Assembly (NCBI RefSeq): GCF_003148685.1
Contig: NZ_QGGR01000006.1
Location: forward strand, 372,001-436,000
Reading direction: 5' to 3'
DNA from: Actinoplanes xinjiangensis
GTDB lineage: Bacteria > Actinomycetota > Actinomycetes > Mycobacteriales > Micromonosporaceae
DNA length: 64,000 bases
Made by a program: the position numbers and the translations under genes. Positions 41,280-47,850 of this stretch are shown here, in pieces. The notes under the pieces are model-generated. The model saw nothing but the letters and a program-made list of their open reading frames with translations, had not been told where the DNA came from and did no database searches. Positions within the stretch are counted from its first letter, which is position 1. Each line of letters opens with the position of its first letter.

Positions 41280-41858
41280 GTGGCACGCGCAAACCTGACC
41301 TCGGCGGCCGTCATCGCCGCCGCCGCCGAACTGGCAGACCGGGACGGCTTCGACACGCTCACCCTGTCCGCGCTGGCCCGCGGTCTGGGCGTGCAGACCG
41401 CGAGCCTCTACTCCCATGTCCGCGACCGGGCGGCGCTGATCGAGGGCGTGCACCGGCTCGCGCTCGGCGAACTCGCCGACCGGATCGCCCTGGCCATCGG
41501 CGGCCGCTCCGGCCGGGACGCACTCACCGCCTTCGCCGACACGCACCGTGACTACGCCCGGCAGTTCCCCGGCCGCTGGACGGCACTGCAACGTCCCGCC
41601 TCGGCGGCGACCGTGCGGTCCGAGCCGGCCGGCCGGCTGGCCGCGCTCACCCTCGCCATGCTGCGCGGATACCCGCTGCCGGAGACCGAGCTGGTGCATG
41701 CCACCCGGCTGCTCGCCGCGACCGTCAACGGTTTCCTGGCTCTGCAGGCCAACGGCAGCATCACCCACCGTCAACCCGCCACCGAGGACTCCTGGCAGTG
41801 GGCGCTCGACGCGCTCGACACCGTCTTCCGCTCTCGCGACACCGAAGGGAAACCCTGA
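41280..41858 (+). CDS. TetR family transcriptional regulator
   Basis: GTG 41280 gives 192 residues. The N-terminal helix-turn-helix reads NLTSAAVIAAAAELADRDGFDTLTLSALARGLGVQTASLYSHVRDRAALIEGV, followed by a ligand-binding helical domain with a WHG/TetR_C_33-like pattern (ADTHRDYARQFPGRWTALQRP, VHATRLLAATVNGFLALQANGSI). The protein probably represses itself and the SGNH hydrolase gene, whose ATG overlaps its stop by one base (TGATG), through the palindrome just upstream. Confidence 0.92.
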   Translation: MARANLTSAAVIAAAAELADRDGFDTLTLSALARGLGVQTASLYSHVRDRAALIEGVHRLALGELADRIALAIGGRSGRDALTAFADTHRDYARQFPGRWTALQRPASAATVRSEPAGRLAALTLAMLRGYPLPETELVHATRLLAATVNGFLALQANGSITHRQPATEDSWQWALDALDTVFRSRDTEGKP

Positions 41859-42997
41859 TGCCCGTACCACCCGAACTGCTCCGTGGTGCCGCCGAGGCCG
41901 AGGTGACCGCGCGCGGTCTGCGGCCGCACCGGCTGCCCGCGTGGGTGCGCGAGCAGTTCCCGGACGGTCAGCTGCTGTCGATGGAGAGCCAGCCGTCCGG
42001 CGTCCGTCTCGTGTTCGCCACCACGGCGACGCGGATGGACCTGGTGACCCACCCGACCCGGATCCACTACCCGGGTGCCGGGCGCCCGCGCGGCCGCATC
42101 GACGTCTACGTCGACGGGGAGCCGGTCGTTCGTGACGTGCTGGACGGCGGCGACCGCATCGAGGTCGACCTCGCCACCGGCGGCACCACCTTCCACACCG
42201 GGCAGCCGCACACGACGACGGTCTCCGGCCTGCCCGCCGGCTGGCACCGCGTCGAGATCTGGCTGCCGCACAACGAGAGTGTCGAGCTGATCGACCTGCG
42301 CGCCGACGCCCCGATCGAGCCGGACCACCTGGAGCGGCCGGTGTGGGTGCATCACGGCAGCTCGATCAGTCACGGCTCGAACGCGCGGGGGCCCAGCGAG
42401 ATCTGGCCGGCCGTCGCCGCCCGCCGGGCCGGTGTCGAGCTGCGCAATCTCGGTCTCGGCGGCAGCGCGCTGGTCGATGCGTTCCTGGCCCGGGTGATCC
42501 GCGACGCCCCGGCCGACCTGATCAGCGTCAAGCTCGGCATCAATGTGGTGAACCTCGACGGGATGCGGGTGCGGACCTTCGTCCCCGCCGTGCACGGCTT
42601 CCTCGACACGATCCGCGACGGCCACCCCGACGTGCCGCTGCTGCTGATCTCGCCGCTGTTCTGCGGCATCCATGAGGACACGCCCGGGCCCGGCGCGATC
42701 GACCCCACCTCGATCGGCAGCGGTCAGGTGCGTTTCCTCGCCACCGGGGCGCCGGGGGACACCGCACAGGGGCGCCTGACGTTGCAGGTCATCCGGCGCG
42801 AGTTGCGGTCCCTGGCCGAACGCCGTGCGGCCGACGGGAACCTGCACTTCCTCGACGGCACGATGCTGTACGGCCCGGACGACGCCACCGAGCTCCCCCT
42901 GCCCGACGGGCTGCACCCCGGCGCCGAGGCCCACCAGCTGATCGGTACCCGTTTCGCCGAGTACGCCTTCACCGGCCGGGGTCCGTTCGCCGGCTGA
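41858..42997 (+). CDS. SGNH/GDSL hydrolase with N-terminal jelly-roll domain (SsfX3-like)
   Basis: The ATG at 41858 shares one base with the TetR stop, giving 379 residues. The first 155 residues form strands typical of the N-terminal beta-sandwich of SsfX3-like proteins (VRLVFATTATRMDLVTH, RIDVYVDGEPV, WHRVEIWLPHNESVELI). The hydrolase domain begins with WVHHGSSISHG, where Ser168 replaces the GDS nucleophile context, continues with LGLGGSA (Gly block), LGINVVN (Asn block) and ends with LPDGLHPGAEAHQLIG containing the catalytic Asp/His. Related enzymes act as esterases or acyltransferases on polyketide scaffolds. The substrate here is unknown. Confidence 0.88.
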   Translation: MPVPPELLRGAAEAEVTARGLRPHRLPAWVREQFPDGQLLSMESQPSGVRLVFATTATRMDLVTHPTRIHYPGAGRPRGRIDVYVDGEPVVRDVLDGGDRIEVDLATGGTTFHTGQPHTTTVSGLPAGWHRVEIWLPHNESVELIDLRADAPIEPDHLERPVWVHHGSSISHGSNARGPSEIWPAVAARRAGVELRNLGLGGSALVDAFLARVIRDAPADLISVKLGINVVNLDGMRVRTFVPAVHGFLDTIRDGHPDVPLLLISPLFCGIHEDTPGPGAIDPTSIGSGQVRFLATGAPGDTAQGRLTLQVIRRELRSLAERRAADGNLHFLDGTMLYGPDDATELPLPDGLHPGAEAHQLIGTRFAEYAFTGRGPFAG

Positions 42998-43567
42998 TCA
43001 CACCGCGTGGCGGCGCAGGCCGTCGAGTATGAGGGTGACGGCGCCGTCGGCGTCGGCCCGGGACCCCGGCGGTTCGCAGGCCGCGCAGATGCCCTGCAGC
43101 GCCGTCAGCACGGCGCCGGCACCCACGTCGTCGCGGATGGAGCCCTGCTGGACGCCCGCGGTCAGCAGGTCGGACACGGCCCGGCCCAGCTCCCGGCCAC
43201 CGTCGGCGAGAGTGCCCGAGCGTGCGGCCATCAGGGTGGCGAGCGTGCGGGCCAGGCCCTCGTGGGTGTGCAGATGGTTCACCAGGCCACGCAGGAACGT
43301 GGTCAGCGCCTCCATCGCGGGCTGGGTGGCCTGCAACTCGCGGGCGTGGGCGCACATCGCCTCCAGCTCTTCCCGGTAGACCGCCTCGGCCAGCGCCTCG
43401 CGGGTGGGGAAGTGCCGGTAGAGGGTGCCCGTGCCGACGCCGGCCAGCCGGGCGAAGTCGTCGAAGCGCAGGTCGAAGCAGCCGTTGGCGAACAGCTCAC
43501 GGGCCTTGGCGAGCAGGGCGTCACGGTTGCGCCGGGCGTCGGCGCGCAACGGCTTGCCGGTGGTCAC
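42998..43567 (-). CDS. TetR family transcriptional regulator
   Basis: GTG 43567 is chosen because AAGGAGG lies directly upstream; this gives 189 residues. The helix-turn-helix is RRNRDALLAKARELFANGCFDLRFDDFARLAGVGTGTLYRHFPTREALAEAV. The ligand domain resembles the TetR_C_49-like (SCO1712/YdhM-related) group with LHTHEGLARTLATLMAARSG. It is divergent from a ketopantoate-reductase-like gene, and two matching palindromes lie between them. Repression of that gene and of itself is the simplest reading. It is convergent with the SGNH hydrolase, the two stops being adjacent. Confidence 0.9.
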   Translation of the reverse strand: MTTGKPLRADARRNRDALLAKARELFANGCFDLRFDDFARLAGVGTGTLYRHFPTREALAEAVYREELEAMCAHARELQATQPAMEALTTFLRGLVNHLHTHEGLARTLATLMAARSGTLADGGRELGRAVSDLLTAGVQQGSIRDDVGAGAVLTALQGICAACEPPGSRADADGAVTLILDGLRRHAV

Positions 43568-43586
43568 GGCTACCTCCTTTGACAAA

Positions 43587-43627
43587 TGGAAACTGTCTCC
43601 ATATTTTGGAAGTGGAGACGGTCTCCA
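43587..43627. promoter_or_regulatory. Two TetR operators between divergent genes
   Basis: TGGAGACGGTCTCCA at 43613-43627 is a perfect palindrome around one base. TGGAAACTGTCTCCA at 43587-43601 matches it with one broken pair. Centres are 26 bases apart, between the TetR start and the reductase start. Confidence 0.75.
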
Positions 43628-43663
43628 ATTCTAGGCGACCGATCCGGAGTCATGGGGTGCGGC

Positions 43664-44617
43664 ATGAGGATCCTGATGTTCGGCCGCGGCGTCATCGCCG
43701 CGGCGTACGGGTGGGCGCTGGAGCGGGCCGGGCACGAGGTCGAGTTCTACGTGCGTCCCGGCCGGGCCGCGGCGTACGGGGACGCGATCGATCTCGACCT
43801 GCTCGACACGCGGCACCGGCTACGGGGGCGGCGCGTCACCGGGAAGTGGCCGGTGCGGTACCGCGAGTCGCTGGAGCCGGACCACGACTTCGATCTGATC
43901 GTGGTGAGCGTCCAGCACTACCACTTCGCCGGGGTCGTGTCGTTCCTGGCGCCCCGGGTGGGCCGGGCGACCGTGCTCGTCTTCAACAACCTGTGGGTGG
44001 AGCCGGCGGACGCGGTCGCGGCCCTCCCCGCCGACCAGGTGGTCTGGGGCTTCCCCGGTGCCGGCGGCGGTTTCGGTGACGACGGTGTGCTGCGGGCGGC
44101 CCTGCTGCCCACGCTCTTCTTCGGTACGCTCGGCGGGCCGCCGGCCGAGCGCGGGCAGGCCGTGCGCACGGCGTTCCGCGAAGCCGGGTTCCGGCTCCAG
44201 GAGACCAGCGACTTCCGGGGCTGGCTGCTGATCCACTTCATCCAGAACGCCGGCCTGCACACGCAGAGCCTGCGCCTCGGCTCCCTCGCCGAGTTGGCCC
44301 GGAGACCGCGACAGGTGCGCGAGGCGATCCTGGCCACCCGTGAACTGCTGCCCCTCGTCGAGGCCCGCGGTGTCGATCCGCGGCGCCATCGCGGGGTGCT
44401 GCTGCCGTTCACCGCCCCCTCGTGGCTGACGGCGCCGGTGCTCGCCGGGATCTTCGGTCACTTCCCGCCGGCGCGGAGGGTGATGGAGGCGCACGCCAAT
44501 CCCGAGGAACTGCGCGCGGTCTGCCGGGACACCCTGGCCGAAGCGCGCCGCCTCGGCGTGCCGGTGCCGCGCCTGGAGGCGGCCGAGCGCTATTTCGCCG
44601 CCGGCACGACGGTGTGA
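43664..44617 (+). CDS. Ketopantoate reductase family protein (PanE/ApbA-like)
   Basis: ATG 43664 gives 317 residues beginning with a Rossmann motif, RILMFGRGVIAAAYGWALERAGHEV, in which the usual GxGxxG is GRGVIA. Family features include FDLIVVSVQHYHF, VLVFNNLW and the C-terminal helical domain with WLLIHFIQNAGLHTQSL and AHANPEELRAVCRDTLAEARRLGVPVPRLE. PanE makes D-pantoate for coenzyme A, but this divergent member has altered conserved Lys/Asn/Ser positions, and its control by a dedicated TetR pair suggests reduction of another 2-oxo acid. ATG 43652 is an alternative start. Confidence 0.8.
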   Translation: MRILMFGRGVIAAAYGWALERAGHEVEFYVRPGRAAAYGDAIDLDLLDTRHRLRGRRVTGKWPVRYRESLEPDHDFDLIVVSVQHYHFAGVVSFLAPRVGRATVLVFNNLWVEPADAVAALPADQVVWGFPGAGGGFGDDGVLRAALLPTLFFGTLGGPPAERGQAVRTAFREAGFRLQETSDFRGWLLIHFIQNAGLHTQSLRLGSLAELARRPRQVREAILATRELLPLVEARGVDPRRHRGVLLPFTAPSWLTAPVLAGIFGHFPPARRVMEAHANPEELRAVCRDTLAEARRLGVPVPRLEAAERYFAAGTTV

Positions 44618-44624
44618 GGCCGGT

Positions 44625-44661
44625 CCGGGGCCCCGGCCGACAGCCCGCCGGCCGGCCCCGG
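44625..44661. terminator. Hairpin between convergent genes
   Basis: CCGGGGCC (44625-44632) pairs with GGCCCCGG (44654-44661) around a 21-base loop that is itself GC-rich. It fills the gap between the reductase stop and the SnoaL-like stop. Confidence 0.4.
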
Positions 44662-45087
44662 CTACCGAGGTGCCGCCGTGATCTGCTGCATGAGGCCCGC
44701 CATGTCGGGGGACACCCACTCCTCGGCGATCCGGTCGCCTTCGACCCGGTAGATGTCGATGCTGGTGAACGTGACGGGCCGGTGGGTGGCCGGTACGTCC
44801 TGGAAGGTTCCGGTGTGGGTGCCGCTGAAGCGCAGGCGCACGGCGACCCGGTCACCGGCACCGAAGATGTCCTCGATGACGATGCTCAGGTCGGGGAATC
44901 CGTCGCGCATGGCCTGCACCCCGAACTTCCAGATCTCCCGCCCGTGCAGCGGCCCGGGTAGCCCGGGCAGGTTGACGATGAAGTCCTCGATGAGCTGCTC
45001 GGCGCAGGCGTCCAGGTCACCGTGCTGGAGTGTCTCGAAGGCGGTGCGTACGACCGTGACGTTCTTCTCCGCGGATGCCGTCATCAT
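44662..45087 (-). CDS. SnoaL-like / ester cyclase family protein (NTF2 fold)
   Basis: From ATG 45087 (a second ATG follows directly) the product has 141 residues. The cone-shaped NTF2 fold is evident: AEKNVTVVRTAFETLQHGDLDACAEQLIEDFIVNLPG, GREIWKFGVQAMRDGFPDLSIVIEDIFGAGDRVAVRLRFSGTHTG and FTSIDIYRVEGDRIAEEWVSPD. This matches the SnoaL-like ester cyclase group, most members of which are not polyketide cyclases. GAGGGAG precedes the start. Twin 17-base direct repeats just upstream suggest a dedicated regulator. No polyketide synthase is nearby. Confidence 0.85.
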   Translation of the reverse strand: MMTASAEKNVTVVRTAFETLQHGDLDACAEQLIEDFIVNLPGLPGPLHGREIWKFGVQAMRDGFPDLSIVIEDIFGAGDRVAVRLRFSGTHTGTFQDVPATHRPVTFTSIDIYRVEGDRIAEEWVSPDMAGLMQQITAAPR

Positions 45088-45109
45088 GCTCGCTCTCCCT
45101 CGGCCGTTT

Positions 45110-45165
45110 GCAATACGACTGCACTGTATCCGTGCACGGCCACCCTTCGCAATACGACTGCACTG
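45110..45165. promoter_or_regulatory. Twin 17-bp direct repeats upstream of the SnoaL-like gene
   Basis: GCAATACGACTGCACTG occurs exactly at 45110-45126 and 45149-45165, 39 bases apart, beginning 23 bases upstream of the start. Such identical AT-richer repeats are likely regulator-binding sites; no adjacent regulator is present. Confidence 0.6.
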
Positions 45166-45221
45166 CAAAGGTGGGGCCGGGAGCCCGTCCGGCGGAACGT
45201 GCCGGACGGGCCCCCGGATGC

Positions 45222-45770
45222 TCAGCGTTTGAGCGTGAACGTGAAGTCGCCGGAGAGCTTGCCGCCCAACCGGACCGCCGACACCAGCCGGCCGTCGAGG
45301 ATCAGCCGGTCGACCTCGGCCCGGGCGAGACCACAACCCTCGGCGATCAGCCGGACCGGCCGGACCGGGATCCTCGCCGCGAAGCGAACCAGAACGTCGA
45401 TCACGTCGTCGTCCGGGTCAACCGGCTCGCCCGTGTCGAGACGCCAGGCGCCGTCCCAGTCCAGGGCGATCCGATTGCGGTGCTGCACGACCGGATCCTG
45501 AAGCAGTTCGGCTGTCAGGCCCAGGTCGTTGGCATGCAACCGGTCCAATAACTCCGGCGGGATGGAACGGACCGTCATCCGCTCCAGCACCGTCAGCTTC
45601 GCCGTGTCCCCGCATCCGGCACAGAGGATGAGGAGCCAGACGTCGAGGAGCTTCTGATTGGCGTTGACGCGGAATTTGCCGCTCGGCCGGAAACGTTGCG
45701 ACGCGCACGTATGGCAGCGCCGGCGCACGAGTGGCAGGCGAATGGGCACCACGGCCCAGGTTTTGGACAT
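45222..45770 (-). CDS. DUF1062 family protein
   Basis: ATG 45770 gives 182 residues; the family normally starts near this WAVVPIRLP segment, although no good ribosome-binding site is visible. The hallmark is four Cys likely to bind zinc: RRRCHTCASQRF and ILCAGCGDTAKL, around GKFRVNANQKLLDVWLLILC. The C-terminal half has helices and a VDRLILDGRLVSAVRLGGKLSGDFTFTL end like a small RNA-binding (S4-like) motif. The family is soluble and uncharacterised. It sits downstream of pafA with about 210 non-coding bases between them, where pafB/pafC occur in many other actinobacteria. Confidence 0.82.
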   Translation of the reverse strand: MSKTWAVVPIRLPLVRRRCHTCASQRFRPSGKFRVNANQKLLDVWLLILCAGCGDTAKLTVLERMTVRSIPPELLDRLHANDLGLTAELLQDPVVQHRNRIALDWDGAWRLDTGEPVDPDDDVIDVLVRFAARIPVRPVRLIAEGCGLARAEVDRLILDGRLVSAVRLGGKLSGDFTFTLKR

Positions 45771-45979
45771 GGAGATACACCGATTCCAGTGAGAAGTCCG
45801 CAGCAGGAAGGAGCGCGTCGCACACACGCGACGCGCAACAGATCAGCTCTCGGGATGTCTCACAGGACGTACAACGGCATGTCCTCACCTGGACGACTCG
45901 GTCGGCGCACGGTAACGCCGCACCGCGCCGCCGGTCCATCGAATTTCGGCGATCACCGCCGAGCGGGTGGGCGGCCGGG

Positions 45980-47335
45980 TCACATACCGGCGATCAGACG
46001 GTCCACCCGCTCGTCGTAGGCACGGAACGGGTCCTTGCAGAGCACGGTCCGCTGCGCCTGGTCGTTGAGTTTCAGATGCACCCAGTCGACGGTGAAGTCG
46101 CGCCGCTTCTCCTGGGCGTGCCTGATGAACTCGCCGCGCAGCCGGGCCCGGGTGGTCTGCGGCGGTGTCTGTTTCGCCTCGAAGATCTGCAGGTCACCGG
46201 CGATCCGGTCGACCTGCTTGCGGTTCTCCATCAGGGCGTAGAGGCCGCGTCCGCGGCGGATGTCGTGGTACGCCAGGTCGAGCTGGGCGACCCGTGGATG
46301 CGACATCGGGATCTGGTGGCGGGCCCGGTAACGATCGATCAGCTGATATTTCGACACCCAGTCGATCTCGCGGGCCACCGGGTCGAGGTTCTGGCTCTCG
46401 ACCGCGTCCAGGACCCGCCCCCACAGCTCGACGATCCGCTTGGCGTTGTCGTCGCCGTCGCGCTCGACGAACTCGGTGGCCTTCTCCAGATACTCCTGCT
46501 GGATCTCCAGCGCGGACATCTCCTTGCCGTTGGCCAGCCGGATCCGGCGGCGGCCGGTGGTGTCGTGGCTGATCTCGCGGATCGCCCGGATCGGGTTCTC
46601 CAGGACGAGGTCACGCATCGCCATCCCGGCCTCGATCATGCGCAGCACCAGGTCGGCGCTGCCGACCTTGAGGAACGTGGTGACCTCGTTCATGTTCGAG
46701 TCGCCGACGATCACGTGCAGGCGCCGGTAACGCTCGGCGTCGGCGTGCGGCTCGTCGCGGGTGTTGATGATCGGCCGGGACCGGGTCGTCGCGCTGGAGA
46801 CGCCCTCCCAGATGTGCTCGGCACGCTGCGACAGGCAGAACACCGCACCGCGCGGGGTCTGCAGCACCTTGCCGGCACCGCAGATCAGCTGCCGGGTCAC
46901 CAGGAACGGGATGAGCACGTCGGCGAGCCGCCCGAACTCACCCTGCCGGGCGACGGAGTAGTTCTCGTGGCAGCCGTACGAGTTGCCGGCCGAATCGGTG
47001 TTGTTCTTGAAGAGATAGATCTGCCCGGCGATGCCCTCGTCGTGCAGGCGGGTCTCCGCCTCGACGAGCAGCCCTTCGAGGATCCGCTCACCGGCGCGCT
47101 CGTGGGTGACCAGATCGGTCAGTGAGTCGCACTCGGGGGTGGCGTATTCGGGGTGGGAACCGACGTCGAGGTAGAGGCGGGCTCCGTTACGGAGGAACAC
47201 GTTGCTGCTGCGTCCCCAGGAGACCACGCGGCGGAACAGGTAGCGGGCTACTTCGTCGGGGGACAGCCGTCGCTGGCCCTGGTAGGTGCAGGTGATCCCG
47301 TACTCGGTTTCCAGTCCGAAGATTCGCCGTTGCAT
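45980..47335 (-). CDS. pafA: Pup--protein ligase PafA
   Basis: ATG 47335, preceded by GGAG, gives 451 residues, the usual PafA length. The N-terminus MQRRIFGLETEYGITCTYQG carries the Glu of the ATP/metal site, and LYLDVGSHPEYATPECD carries the catalytic Asp. Further conserved blocks include NNTDSAGNSYGCHENYSV, RAEHIWEGVSSATTRSRPIINTRDEPHAD and RRIRLANGKEMSALEIQQEYLEKA. PafA joins the C-terminal Glu of Pup to lysines of target proteins for the mycobacterial-type proteasome. The partners pup, dop, prcBA and mpa are not in the window, and neither are pafB/pafC, so the gene stands apart from the usual cluster here. Confidence 0.97.
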   Translation of the reverse strand: MQRRIFGLETEYGITCTYQGQRRLSPDEVARYLFRRVVSWGRSSNVFLRNGARLYLDVGSHPEYATPECDSLTDLVTHERAGERILEGLLVEAETRLHDEGIAGQIYLFKNNTDSAGNSYGCHENYSVARQGEFGRLADVLIPFLVTRQLICGAGKVLQTPRGAVFCLSQRAEHIWEGVSSATTRSRPIINTRDEPHADAERYRRLHVIVGDSNMNEVTTFLKVGSADLVLRMIEAGMAMRDLVLENPIRAIREISHDTTGRRRIRLANGKEMSALEIQQEYLEKATEFVERDGDDNAKRIVELWGRVLDAVESQNLDPVAREIDWVSKYQLIDRYRARHQIPMSHPRVAQLDLAYHDIRRGRGLYALMENRKQVDRIAGDLQIFEAKQTPPQTTRARLRGEFIRHAQEKRRDFTVDWVHLKLNDQAQRTVLCKDPFRAYDERVDRLIAGM

Positions 47336-47545
47336 GTGCTGCTCCATCCGATCGCCCGTGCGGGCCTGCGGCATGATCCGAGCCTACCGGCCGGAACGGC
47401 GAAGGCACCCGGCGGCTGGTCGGGCGACATCGACGAGCCGGGCCGGACGGGAATGACGGCTGCGCTACCTTCTGGGTAACGCGGAAGTCGCGCTTCGGGG
47501 CCGAGCAGCGAGCCGTCCGGTCTCGAACAGCCGAAGGAGAGACCG

Positions 47546-47746
47546 ATGACCGACCCTACCGCGGACGCCGGAACGGAACCGGAGACCGGATCCGAGGAGT
47601 CACCCGAGCCCTTCGAGAACCGGGCGGCACGCCGGGCCAAGGGCAAGGCAACCGCCGCCAACCAGGTTCAGGGCAGCTCTCAGCGTGTCGGCCGGTCCGG
47701 CACCGTGCAGAGCCCGCGCCAGTACGGCAACCGGCGCAGCGGCTGA
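47546..47746 (+). CDS. Small basic/acidic hypothetical protein divergent from pafA
   Basis: The 66-residue product starts with ATG behind a strong AAGGAGA site. The N-terminal third is acidic (TEPETGSEESPEPFE) and the rest basic (NRAARRAKGKATAANQ, RQYGNRRSG), with no predicted fold. The strong ribosome-binding site, the even codon bias and the terminator 14 bases downstream argue for a real gene. It may be an intrinsically disordered actinobacterial protein; I do not recognise it. It is not Pup, since it lacks the GG(E/Q) C-terminus. Confidence 0.65.
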   Translation: MTDPTADAGTEPETGSEESPEPFENRAARRAKGKATAANQVQGSSQRVGRSGTVQSPRQYGNRRSG

Positions 47747-47759
47747 TCCCGGTACCCGC

Positions 47760-47799
47760 CGGTGCCGCTGCCGGGCCCACCGGCCCGGCAGCGGCACCG
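47760..47799 (+). terminator. Strong hairpin terminator
   Basis: An 18-base perfect stem (47760-47777 with 47782-47799) closes on a CACC loop, beginning CGGTGCCGCTGCCGG. It follows the 66-residue gene and separates it from the GGDEF-EAL gene. Confidence 0.85.
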
Positions 47800-47850
47800 C
47801 ATCCGGCGATAGCTGCAGACGGGCGCCCCCGATTGGCAGATCATGTTCTG

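Noticed and set aside
43664..44617. Assigning panE
   Set aside because: Conserved residues diverge and inducible TetR control is atypical for pantothenate synthesis.
47546..47746. Pup (prokaryotic ubiquitin-like protein) beside pafA
   Set aside because: The 66-residue product lacks the C-terminal GGE/GGQ and the Pup helical core.
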